This document shows positions 46,501-58,395 of a stretch of DNA of 64,000 nt, in pieces (within the stretch, counting starts at the first letter, position 1; each line of letters begins with the position of its first letter). Position numbers and translations under genes: made by a program. Where the stretch lies: contig JAYKKT010000056.1 of assembly GCA_036023115.1 (NCBI GenBank), forward strand, positions 3,884,501-3,948,500. Reading direction: 5' to 3'. The notes beneath the pieces were generated by a model. It worked only from the letters and a program-made list of their open reading frames with translations. It did no database searches and was not told the origin of the DNA. This DNA is from Brasenia schreberi (lineage: Eukaryota; Streptophyta; Magnoliopsida; Nymphaeales; Cabombaceae).

Positions 46501-49500
46501 GTGGTGCCAGTTTCTTACTAGGTAGAGAGACTCCATTCTAGTCCGGATCATTGACACTTAATGCTGATATTTTATCTGGATCAAGAAATAAGCTTCTAGA
46601 AGATTGAGACTAAATAAATATCATAAGAATCTTACAATCTCTCTATTTTCTTTCTTGTATATGTTCTCAATATGGAAGCAGTCCAACTATAGCTATAAAG
46701 CTGTATCCCCCTCAAAATTCATCAAACAAGATTCTCTCTCTTTTCTTCTTCTTCTCTCTCCCTCTCTCGCGCGCGTGCATCTATGTCCCTAGTGTGTTAG
46801 TGGGAGTGCACGATCAAGAGGGCAATCTTCCTGGCGCTCAAGGTTGTGCTCGAATAGGGTGGGCGCTTCCAACCTCGTCGAGGTGCTAGGTCCTCGTTAT
46901 GGTGTTTGATTTTCATCAAGTTCGGCAACTGGTTCTCTTGGTTTTACTCTTAAGTTGGAGATATTTTAGCTACATATTAGGTGTTTTCATTTATTAGAAA
47001 ACGTTGATCTTCATTCTTACTTGGATCGTCCATGTCCACCACGTTAGAGTTTTCACGATCGTGTAGTTTAGATTCTGCTGTGTGATTATTTTGTGCATGT
47101 TATATCATCCGTATATCATTGAGCTGGTATCATATTCTTTCCTTTTAAAGAACTGGCTGTTGTTCGAGATATACATTATTCTATTGATTGAATGTTTGAT
47201 GTTATTCGTGCATGTATATAGACATTTTAATTATTACTTGCTTTGTAGACGGCTGTCGCTAATATTCGATATCAGTTGCACGTTTATCTAAGCATATTAG
47301 TCAGGATTTAGGCGCGCACCATCAAGCATATACCATTCTGTCTCGTCTTGTTTTGTTGTCTATGCCAAAAGAGTTATCCATGCTTATGCATATTAGTTTT
47401 ACTTCGGTTCATGATTTATAGCAACTTAGGTATCTTCCTTAAATTGGTCCACTATACAATTAGACCTAGAAAACTCAACCTAGCTAGAATAAAACCCTAC
47501 ATACTTCAACCTATATGATTGAGCCGAACTAAACTAAGCCAATTTAACCGTCGCTGAATCTGATAATGAAGTACCCTTAGATCAGCCATTATGCAACCTC
47601 GAAGCTGAACCGTGCCCAAACAGTCGCCTGATACCTAGCTGACTACACCCTAAAACATTTACCCACCTAGATTAGCTCCCATTGAAGCTAGTTGGCCACC
47701 CGATAGACCCATAACCAGACCTAGTTGATCCTTAGAACCCAATACCTGATCCATAGACAACCCAACCTATACGGTATGAGGCAGCAACCCTTCTATCATT
47801 GGCCTACAAAGTAATAAGAACTTCAGCAAGAAGAACTTGTATGAGCCCACATCCTATAAAGAGTGTCTAGAGCTGAGCTCTCCTCTAGCTTTATTTCTAA
47901 ATTTTCCCTTCTTTCAAATGTTTGCGTCGTGACTAGCAATTCCGGAGAACCAAAAGCCCTGCTTGGTATTGTTATAATTGTACAACACCTGAAAGACTTG
48001 TATATTGGATTTTGTATTTCCAGGACAACATAATTTTCTCCTTGTTAGAATGCCATGTGTAGTCTGGCAAGCTAAAGTTATAAAATCATTATTTAGTATG
48101 TAGTTGCCCCAAATAGTCTCTATACGCCTAAAAGTTTTACAGTTAATAAAACTGTATACAATTTTTAAGGGAGGGAGAGGAAGAGAGAGAGAGCCAGTCA
48201 AGAGACTTGTCCTTTTAATACAACTAGTAAAGCTATAAATATTGAGAGAATGTAGGATGTTAATTTCATAAAATCTTTAAAATCCAATTACACAGTTACT
48301 TAACAACACGTATTCAATTATATTGGCATGAATGGTGCGTGTCCATGCATGTGAACTATGTGTGGGCAGCAAACTCTGCTACCTACACACACGTGCGTGT
48401 GTGCGTGAGAGAGAGAGCAATTGGCTGGTTTCCAGTAATGATTATCTGGTTATTTAAGCTTAAATTGAAGACATTTTTCTTTGGTACATAAGATAGTTTT
48501 GCTTTAAGTATAAGGTAGCCAAATCTTCGTAAAGTATGGCTACTTAAGGGAAATATTAGGAACAAAAGGACCTTCTCCTTTAGTATTTTCTAAATTCATA
48601 GGTCGATAAATCTCCTCACATTCTTTGTATGCTTAGACTTTTGATACTTGATCTATTGGCAGTTAAACTCATGAAACCTTTTATTGCTGGAAGTCTGTGT
48701 CTGCAGCTTAACCTTCGCAGTTCATTCAGCAGTGTATCACTACAGGGACATGGCTTTTGAGACCTCATAAGCTCTCCCTCTGTTTGTACTATTTTCTCTG
48801 ATTTCTGGTCTTTCCTTCCCAAAATGATACTTCACATGTATATATGTTAACGAGGCACCTAAGGTTGGAGGAAACCAATAAAAGGGGTCTCTTGAAGTTA
48901 AACGTACTTTTTCAGAACTGCAACATGAATATCCTTCAACGAACACAAGTACAATCCCAGTCGAGTCTACTTACAAAGCATTAATGCATCTTCACACTAG
49001 CTCACATATTTCAATAAACGCTAAAGAAATTGTTTTCCTCCGAATTGCTTGTGGTGGAATTCATTGCCCACAAAGATAACTTTAGAAACATGGTGTGACC
49101 ATTTGTGTGGGCCAAAAACATTCGGCGCTCTGCATCAGAGCCTATGTTTGGCATCCGCCTAACAAGGAAAGAGCATTTTAGCTCCGTTCAAGAAATAGTA
49201 TTATGTGAGAAGTGATAGATGGGATTGATGGTGGAGCACTCTTCCGTGAGTTTGCACCCAAGTTTTCCTCGTTTCAGTAATACCAAATGCTTAGAGCCTG
49301 ACATAAATGCAACCATGCGTAAGTTTCATGATTGAAACGACCATTTTTGATGTTGGGATATAATAATCAGATTATACATGAAACCTGAACCTGCGGGTTT
49401 GTTTCTCCTGCTCCCAGTTGAATCTAATTAATGAGAATCACATGAAAAAGGAAATCTACGTTTGCTGAGAAATATGAATGTCTTACCCGGCACTTGAGGA

Positions 49501-49825
49501 AGAAGTTTAGCACCCATTTCAAGTTGATTCATTAGCCTAAAACTACTAATATGTTGCCTATACTAGACCACTTGAGGAAGATCATAGACTGGCCTCTTTA
49601 CATCGAGGCGTGCCCCATGTTCTCTTTTTCTTGGGAGAGGAACGGAATGGTGCCCTTCCCATGTTTAAATGGTTTGCAAATCCTTTTACGTTAACCACAA
49701 TTGGATTGAGAAGCCTTTCTAACTACAATGGAAACTCGATCCTCCAAGCAAGAAAACGGGTTTCCAACTAACGACCATACCAAAAATTCACTTGGAAATT
49801 TCAACTTCTTCACAATGCTACCATT
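43549..49825. other. Long non-coding stretch, no gene supported
   Basis: The first few hundred bases should hold the 3' untranslated region of the bHLH gene. Beyond it are only short frames without family resemblance. Minor items are a direct repeat GAGTTTTAGTATATATA near 44339 and 44466, and a pyrimidine tract ending CGCGCGCG near 46737-46775. Confidence 0.4.
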
Positions 49826-49832
49826 TCTCTCT

Positions 49833-49889
<57 letters not shown>

Positions 49890-49916
49890 TCGGACACACG
49901 CACACAAACACACACA
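49826..49916. repeat. (CT)n-(CA)n compound microsatellite
   Basis: An interrupted CT run of about 65 bases is followed by a short CA run. Long Ser-Leu or Arg-Glu frames across it are artefacts. Confidence 0.95.
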
Positions 49917-49997
49917 TATGACAACCAAATATATAATCGATGTCACATCTTCTTCTTCGTATTGTTCATCGGCTATGTATGATTTTAATTTTTTTGG

Positions 49998-50187
49998 CCT
50001 AAAGTACGGGTATCCAGAAGCCCACAAGGACCTCGAGTAATCTGGTTTGAAGCGGGATAAATCCTACCATGGGAGTAAACCTCTCCTAACGCTGGTTCTC
50101 CCGTTTCACAAGACTAGAACTGGCGACTTCTCGAAAGAGGAAGAAGTACTGAAGCACTTGAGACAACCATGTGTTGGTTGATTGATC
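49998..50187 (-). mobile_element. tRNA-derived SINE-like element, family 2
   Basis: On the minus strand, box A-like TGGTTGTCTCAAGTGC is followed by box B-like CAGTTCTAGTCTTG. The body then aligns with the element at 8450-8630 and ends near TTTAGGCCAAAAAAATT, a short A-rich tail. Two copies in opposite orientation in the window support a dispersed family. Confidence 0.55.
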
Positions 50188-51178
50188 GCTAATTTATCCG
50201 CACTTCTATTGCATGCATTAGCTCATGAGCACTAATGTATTTGATCTAATTTTGCTTGACATCATTTCAAAGATTAGGCCAAAACTGAGGAACAAGAAGA
50301 AAATATCTCCAGAAAACATAATTTCTACTCCAACAAATACTATTTGTCTGACCTTACATGTGAAATACTATAAACTAAGTTCGTTCGTGATATATTGCTC
50401 TATGTACATTAATAATGTAGCTGATCATTGTAATGCACTCAAAAAAGCATTACATCGCTCTTTGGGACGAGTAGCAAAACAAGCGTGTAAATCGATTCAT
50501 AAACACGTACTTGTAATGTAATCTGGTCCAGGCTTCTTCATTTGGTTCTTTCAATTATTGACGAGTATAAAAAAGAAATGGTGCAGAAAAAGTAGGAGCC
50601 TTTTCAGAACTCTGCTTTCACCATTATGAACTGAGCACCATTTTGGCCTCTGAAGTGATCTGTGAGAAATATCGAACATATAAGTTTGCTGATTTTCAAA
50701 AGCATACTATATGGAGAGCTGGTTCCCATCAAATGATCACGCTGAAACCACTTATGTAGTCAGATTCACTTTAAACAGCTCGCATATCGTGGTAAAATGT
50801 ACAGGTACAGGCGATGAGGTCCAACGATGGGGTCTCACCTACCACTGCTAAACGAGCTCATGAACCAACCAAATGGAGCTGCTCATGATTCATTCATCGA
50901 ATCAAAATCTTTCTCATATTTGGTTGTTATCTTGCTTTCATAACATAAACTCCACATGAGCCGATTAAGTGAGCTCAAGACAAGCTGCTCGTTGAAGTCT
51001 AAGTGAAGCTTTTTACAATTTTTTAGCAATAAACGATAATATGTTCTAATTATACTTCTAACATTTCTTTGTAAAACTAAAAGATTTGATTATTTTATTA
51101 CATCATATACCCACTTAATTAGTTGGGTAACATGGTCATGCAAGCACACACACACATAAATACACGTATTTATGTATG
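50188..51178. other. Intergenic, no gene supported
   Basis: One frame of 98 codons (50225-50521) shows no recognisable motif and normal AT-rich base use. I do not call it. Confidence 0.4.
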
Positions 51179-51191
51179 TATATGTTGTATA

Positions 51192-54100
51192 CACAAAACA
51201 AACACAACAACAACAACTAAGCCTTTTCCCAAACTAGACGGGGTTGGCTACATGGATTCTTCGTTTCCACATAGCCCTATCATGTGCCATGTTAGCAGTT
51301 AACTTACAATAAGCTAGATCATTCTTTATTGTTTCTTTCCAATACTTTTGTGATTGTCTTCTACCTCTTTTAATACTTTCCAAATTTAGTTTTTCATACC
51401 TTCTTATAGGTTTTTCTTTTGATCTTCTTTCTATATGTTCAAACCATCTTAAACGATATTCTCTCATTTTATCCTCTGTTGGTGCTACTCCTAATTTGTT
51501 TCTAATAACCTCATTATGTATACGGTCTTTTCTTGTATGACCACTCATCCATCTCAACATCTTTATTTCTGTCACACACATCATTTGTACATGTTGATGA
51601 TTAACTGTCTAACACTCAGAACCATAAAACATGACAGGTCTAATTTTTGCTCTATAATATTTACCTTCTCACTTTAATGGTATCTTCTTATCACAAAGAA
51701 GACCTGATGCTCCTCTCCATTTTAACCAATCAGTATTAATTTTATGCGTAACATCTCCATCAATTCTTCCATCACTTTGAAAAATTGACCATGGTATTTA
51801 AAACTTTCCTTTTGAGGGATGCAATGTGTGTCAAATTTAATTCCCATGTCCTATGAAGCAACTAAATGATCAAACTTACATTCCATATATTATGTCTTTG
51901 TTCTACTAAGTCGAAGGCCTTTGCTTTCTAATGTTTTTCTCCATAGTTCCAATTTTCTCTTAACTTTTTCCTTAGACTCACCAAGGTACTTCATCTTGAA
52001 TATGTTTTGTTAACTCATCAATCACCATTATAAATAAGTATGAACTTAAAGTTGATCGTTGATGTAACCCAATATTAACTTCAAAGAAGTTTGTCATTCC
52101 TTCATGAGTCCTTACACATGTTTTTGCACCATCGTACATGTGTCTTATAAGGTTAATGTATGTCAATGGAATACCTCTTTTTTCCAAGGTTCTCCAAAGA
52201 ACCTCCCTCGATACTCTATCGTAAGCTTTTTCTAGATCAATAAATATCATGTGAATGTCTTTCTTTTATGCTCTAAAATGTTTCATAAGACATCTCAAAA
52301 GGTAAATCGCTTCAACAGTAGATCTATCTAGCATGAATCCAAATTTGTTCTCTGTTGTACTTACTTGTCTTAACCTACATTCGATAATTCTTTCCCACAA
52401 TTTCATAGTATGGCTCATTAACTTGATACCTCAATAATTCACACAATTCGAAACGTCTCCCTTGTTCTTATAAATGTGTATAAGTGTACTCGCTCTCCAT
52501 TCTTCGGGCATCTTTCGGTTTCTCTATATTTCATTAAATAGTCTTGTGAGCCAAGTGATTCCTATTTCTCCTAGTATTTTTCAAACTTCTATAAGAATAT
52601 TGTCTGATCCTATCGATTTATCACCCTTCATATGTTTAAGAGCCTCTTTGACTTCATTCTTTTGAATATATTAGTATAAATTATGGTTTATATACTTTTC
52701 TGATTTGGCTAACTCTCCTAGGCTAATACTAATATCTTTATTTTTTCATCCTCGTCTTTGATGCATCTAACATAATTAGAATATTTAGTTTTCTTATCTA
52801 TAGCCCTACCTATGCTAAAAATATCTCTTTTACCCTCTTTTGAGTTGAGTTTTTTATATAAATCCTCCTAAATTTTAGCTTTTGCTTCACCAATGGTTTT
52901 TTCGCTTCCTTCTTTGCTTTTTTATAAGGCTCTAAAGTTTCACTAGTTTTCTTATCATAATGTAATTTGTAACATACCCTCTTTGCCTTGATTTTATTTT
53001 ACACTACTTCACTCCACCACCAAGCTTCTTTTTGTGCCGGTACACCTCCCTTAGATATACCTAATACATCTTTCGCCACTTTCCTAATATTTATAGTCAT
53101 ATTGTTTCATATATCACAAGGTGTACCAATGTAATTCTAAATATCTCCTTGAAGGACTTTCTGTTTAAATATATCTTCTTTCTCACTTTTGAGGTTCTAC
53201 CATTTACTCCGAATAGCTCGATGCACTCTTTTCTTTTTTGTCTATTTTTTAATTTATAAGTCCATAACTAAAAGTCGATGTTGGGTGGTTAAGCTTTCTC
53301 CTGGAATTACCTTGTAATCTTTACAACACGCTCTATCTTTTCTTCTACAAATAAAGTAATCAATTTGTGTTTGTGATAAGCCACTCTTATAAGTAATTAA
53401 ATGTTCATCTCGTTTTGTGAAGATTGTATTGACTGTAAAGAGATCAAATGATATAAAAAAATTTAAAATCTCCCTACCTTCCTCATTTATATCCCCAAAA
53501 CCAAAGTTTTCATGAATACCCTGATATCCTAATGGCTCTTTACCGACATGTACATTTAAGTCTCCTCCTAAACAAATCATCTCTCTTTGTGGAAACCTTT
53601 GAATCACCTTATCTAACTCTTCCCAAAAAGTTGTCTTTATACTATCTTCTAGTCCTACTTGAGATGCGTAAGAACAAACTATATTCAAAACCTCTACTCA
53701 TAACACTAATTTCAACGTCATGATTCGATCACCATATCATTGTATGTCTACTACACTATCCTTTAAATATTTATTTACGATAATACCAACTTTGTTTCGA
53801 GCCTTTTCCTTACTTAAGTGCCATAATTTAAAACCTTTATCCTCTATCTCTTTTGCCTTTTCTCCAACCCACTTTATCTCTTGTAAACATAGAATATGAA
53901 TCTTTCTTTGAATCATCATATCTATCAACTCCATTAACTTACTGATAATGTTCCGATATTCGAAGAACCAATACGAATCTTATTATCTAGGACCAACTTC
54001 CTTATCCCCCGCATTCGTTTATATTGAAAATGCGGAGACCCTCTCTGTAAATTATTCAGTACATTCGGGCGATAATGTAATGGGACTAACTTCTTTACCC

Positions 54101-54371
54101 ACACCCATCCCCAATGTGGGAACTCTCTCTTCAATTGATTCACTATATTTGGGCAAAAATGTAGTGGCCCTTGCTTATTTATCATTGCATTCAAGCTCTG
54201 CAGCGCGTCGCTAGATGGTAACGCTCCAAAACAATGCTCATAATTTATGTAATCTATGGTATAAAAATCTGACAAAGTTTTATGCTTGCTGTTGAAAGCC
54301 TAACACAACCCTCTTCCTTTATTCGGGCTTGAGACTGGCAATGCAAGGGTGATCCCTTACATGGGCGGAGT
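51192..54371 (-). mobile_element. RTE-like LINE copy G, full length with internal deletions
   Basis: A 13-bp target-site duplication, TATATGTTGTATA, flanks it at 51179-51191 and 54372-54384. The GTT-type tail is at about 51192-51215, with extra bases between target and tail. The 5' end ACTCCGCCCATGTAAGGG lies at about 54353-54370. It is shorter than copy F because of internal deletions near 51979 and 52740. Confidence 0.93.
51234..54275 (-). pseudogene. LINE copy G pol relic, active site deleted
   Basis: Pieces are 53934-54275 (N-terminus), 53737-53934 (LCLQEIKWVGEK), 53254-53688 (144 aa endonuclease, GGDLNVHVGKEPLGYQG), 51978-52250 (reverse transcriptase, [17 protein letters not shown]) and 51234-51584 (C-terminus ending RIHVANPV). 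A 35-base deletion at about 51979, compared with the other copies, removes the codons of the FADD catalytic motif. A second deletion of about 70 bases near 52740 removes part of the linker. Copy G therefore cannot encode an active polymerase. Confidence 0.9.
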
Positions 54372-54384
54372 TATATGTTGTATA

Positions 54385-55149
54385 AAATAAGTTTCTATTC
54401 AAGGAACCAAATGAACTTATAGGATTGAGCCAAACAAAATACACATTATTCTTGTTCAGTTCATATAACACTGTGGATCAGCTTGTGTTGGGTTTCTTTA
54501 GACCACAAACCGAACAAGAGTGAGCACATCACGAGCTGAACCAACCAAACCACGAGTAGCGCTGTTCTTTTCCTAGCCGTAGCATCGCGAGAAAACTCAG
54601 AATCTGGGCTATGGATTGTAATAAGGTCAAGAAACTGGAGAACTATTCTGATATAGCCTGATTCGGTCTTCCTCTTTCCAATCGACCTAATTAGTAGAAA
54701 AAGTGAAAAGAGAGAACAAGTAATCCCAAAGAATAATCAAGTACCAACTAAGTGCAACAGCAGTCGACACGATTTCTCTCTCTCTCTCTAACATTATATA
54801 TATATATATATATATGTATGTATAAAATGCCAACTGGCACCCTTTTGTCATGTACGAACAGTCGATAGCATGTGCAGTGCATATTAATAAAAGCAAAGAA
54901 AATTGAAAAGGTTGACATCTTTACCACATTATTCCGAAAGTTCAACGAAAAAAGGTGCATCAAATGGTCCACGTACAATTCTTCTACCATGCTTTTTATT
55001 CCTTTTACTTTACGAAAGATGGTTTTGTTTTTGTGAGAAGGCTGACCATCATACTGCGTTGTCCCGTCTCAAAGGTGTGACCTGTATAAAGTGTGTTCTA
55101 AACACTTTCTAAAGTTTGTCCTTTACTATTTTAATGAGAAGGATGGTGA
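54385..55149. other. Spacer with CT and TA microsatellites, no gene
   Basis: Contains (CT)n at about 54775-54789 and (TA)n at about 54797-54816. No coding region is supported. Confidence 0.45.
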
Positions 55150-55385
55150 GCACGGTTCCTACTTCATATCATTCATCTATGGGTCTAGGGGTCTCACTGG
55201 ATCGGACCCTCCTTGGGCCTAGGTGGGTCCTGTGGCTAGGATGAGAGAAGGTGTTGAAGCGATCTCCGTCGGTATTACTATTCCCCTCACACACTCGGTT
55301 TCGGGGAGGCCTGAATGAGAACCAAGGATCTCAAGTCATAATTGCTTGATCCAGCCTTCTTGCATTGGATTAGTTAACAAGACCG
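55150..55385 (-). mobile_element. Possible tRNA-derived SINE-like element
   Basis: On the minus strand, box A-like TGGATCAAGCAATTATGAC and box B-like GGTTCTCATTC are spaced as in a tRNA. A non-coding body follows. No second copy in the window confirms a family, so the call is weak. Confidence 0.3.
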
Positions 55386-56174
55386 ACGAACCAAACAGAG
55401 GCTGTGTAGCTCTTGGTTCGTCATTTCAAGATATTATTCTTGTTGGGCTGAATACGCAACCAATTATACCAAGATAGGCGAACTGACAGAAGGTGCTTAT
55501 TGAAGAAACATTATTTTTAGTATAAAGCTAATTTCATGATTAAATGCCAAAATTTGATTTCTCATCCAATTTCGTTGTATGATCAAAAGATTTTACATCA
55601 ACTGCATTGTACTCACCTACGACATTGCTTAAAATATTTTCCTTAGCGTATTTTTGCATAAAAGTTCCATATACTTTATTAAACGAGCTAATACGAGACG
55701 AGCTGAACCAAACATGCGTTGTTTACATCCAGCTTGAAAAACTTAACAAGTAGGTTATCTGATGGTTACTTTATTCACATCACAGACAAAACATAAAAGA
55801 ACCCACCACAAGTCGAACTTAGCCTTACTATGAGTAGCTCAAGCCCTATCCTCAGCTGGCACCAAAATGGAGATCAATTGTAGGGAAAAGTGGTTCATAC
55901 TCAATATCCATGGTTCCTTATATGGGTCTTTAGGGTGTCTTTGTCTTTCTGGTTAAAGCAGCATGGGGTTTATCCCGTTCAGCTGCATCCCCGTGGGCGA
56001 CGCTATTTTCTTTTCTGCATAAAACATCCTCGTGCAAATGAATCAGCCACGGGCTGATATCATTCGTGGCGGGGATGCCAACACTCCCTGGGGCCTGAAG
56101 CATACCCTTAATTATTCACACAATTATGACACAGACACACTCAATCTCACAACGAGACGTAACCAATCATGTCT

Positions 56175-56260
56175 CCCTTAATTGGATGAATGTGGCTAAG
56201 GAGTGTCTCCTCACCTCGGGTTCGACCACATCTCCCATATTATATATATATATATATATA
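56175..56260 (+). mobile_element. Possible SINE head with (TA)n tail
   Basis: Box A-like TGGCTAAGGAGTG and box B-like GGTTCGACCAC are followed closely by a (TA)n run (about 56238-56260). It could be a tRNA pseudogene or a very short SINE. Confidence 0.35.
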
Positions 56261-56334
56261 GAAATGCTTCACACCTTATATCTCTTCTATAATGTATTGT
56301 ACAATTGCAAAAAGCGAAAATACTTATGATGGAG

Positions 56335-58080
56335 TATATTCTGAAAAGATGATGACCAATGAAAATATTTGTTATAGTGAAGTATCTTCTAGATCTATTA
56401 CAGATAAGGAGATTGAAATTGATTGTGCTATAAAAGATGATATATTTTTTGATTGATTGGCTGATAAAGTAGAAGATACATTTCCTGATTGCAAGGATGA
56501 TGGACTTGGTTATTTACTTGTATTTGTGATATAGGATATGTTTTGCAGTCGTGATGAGCTTATTGGGTATATAAGAAATGTTGGGAGATGGTATGACTTG
56601 GGTGTAAAAGGCATAACAAACAAGATATAACTTGGGTGTGGAAGGAGAGGGTAGACGGGCACTAAGAAGGTAGAGTGCTCATTTTTATTCATAGGAGAAG
56701 GTATAGTTAACAGCTATTGGAAATTGAATATAGTCAATGAGACACATAACCACCCTTAAGATTTATATCATTAAGTCCATGCTTTTGTAGCGAGATTGAG
56801 TGAATGTGAGTATAGGGTAAAAAAGGACCTAGTCAAAAGTCATTACAAACCCAAGCATATTTTGATGCATTTAATGTAGGTTAGATGAGTGAAATGTTAG
56901 TACGACAAGTATATTTACATTGCATGGATCAAAATTAAGGAAGATAGGAGTTGTCAATGTATTTATAACAACTATTTATGATCTAGACTCTCACCAGTAT
57001 CACAAATGGCATCATAAGATACTTGTTACTGATATTATGAGTGATATTATGTTTGTGCATTCTCATTCAATGCAACTATTATATACATTTTTATGAGAAT
57101 CGGAGTTTGATAGCATATATAACACAAACATGTAAGACTATGTTTTAATGTTGTTTCTTACATTAAGTAATGATTGTATATACTCTACAATTTTTAGTTA
57201 AATATGCATTTCCTTGTAGATAAAAGATGTATTTTTTTGAGGTTGTTAGGTTCACGTCAACTGACATTATTTTTTTATAGCCTTCGCTTTTATGAGTGCA
57301 GAGAAGGAAGAGAATTATGTTTAGGTGGTGAGGTATGTGAGGGAGTTAATTTTCATGCGTAACCTGCAGTGATTGCGATCTGAGTGAATGTCATTCAATT
57401 CATATTTCTGGATGTGACACACTTCTTGTATAGACACACATTCCATAAAATATTGAAGGATTTATTATAAAATTAATAAGGATTAATTATATATGGTGAG
57501 TGAGTTGGAGTAGGATTATCTACTCATCAAATGAAAGCAGCTATAAGAAAGCAATAGAGCAATGGTTGAAGTGATATAAGGAGAGAATTGTCTCAACATG
57601 GATCGACAAAATGATTAACTATGATAATATATAAAATTTGTTGTTAATGCATATGTATATAATTTATACTTTCAAATCTTGTCATGATTGTTCCGTAATG
57701 GCAAACATGGTGAAGAGTATACATGCAAGATTGAAAGGATTCATTAATAGCTCAAGTAAAAGATTTGATACAATTTGAAAACAAATGCATTTGTTGATCG
57801 AGTTGCAAATCACAAAATTAAAAAGTTATTTGAGAAATCTTGAACCATCACTAAGTATTATATTGACGCGACACAATATTATTACAAATCTATAAGAAAG
57901 AGTATCACAATATGCTCTTGACTTGATTATAAGAGAGTGCAAACATATCAAGTTAGTGGCTTAGACCTAGTCACATTTTGGTATACATTGCAAAAACTTT
58001 GCATGGGTTGGTATGTGCTGTGAAATCAATCATAGGTATGAAACTCTTAACCATCACTAAAAGCATGGTGAGTTATTTGC
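56335..58080 (+). pseudogene. Decayed MULE (FAR1-related) transposase
   Basis: Across many stops and frameshifts, the order of motifs follows the FAR1-type DNA-binding domain plus MULE transposase. CSRDELIGYIRNVGR (about 56544) and a Cys/His region near 56670-56760 (TKKVECSFLF, NETHNHPL) represent the FAR1/WRKY-GCM1 zinc region. VVRFTSTDI and AFAFMSAEKEENYV (about 57245-57321) represent the transposase core. THFLYRHTFHK (about 57418), YKERIVSTWIDK (about 57580), ANMVKSIHARLKGFI (about 57704) and a SWIM-like remnant (SHFGIHCKNFAWVGMCCEIN, about 57970) follow. Terminal inverted repeats were not found. It is not a working FAR1/FHY3 regulator. Confidence 0.75.
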
Positions 58081-58097
58081 CATGGTGAGTTATTTGC
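58064..58097. repeat. 17-bp tandem duplication
   Basis: CATGGTGAGTTATTTGC occurs twice back to back at the end of the MULE relic. Confidence 0.95.
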
Positions 58098-58395
58098 ATT
58101 TCATGCTTTTATCCAACACTTATGGATCTTCCACAACTTCATAGTATGTAGTTCCTCACATCATCACATTGAATTGAGCTGTCTCTAAGCTATATAAACT
58201 AAACAAACATATCCCAACATATTTAGTTTATTGGTGGCATACTGAAGCTTCCCATTCGCCAACTTTTTTTATTATGAGAAAAGAAGGAAAATAATGTGGA
58301 CATCAGTCCAAATTCACCAACAGGACCCACACAGCCACACACCATGTCCATGACAAGATAATTTTCTCAATTCTTTCAATTGGTTAAGAAATATA

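Noticed and set aside
47115..47135. TGGTATCATATTC resembling a copia primer-binding site
   Set aside because: No LTR end with CA directly before it and no gag after it; likely chance.
49691..50040. Arg-Glu and Ser-Leu rich frames
   Set aside because: Direct translation of the (CT)n/(GA)n microsatellite.
50225..50521. 98-codon open frame
   Set aside because: No recognisable domain, no distinct base composition and no promoter context.
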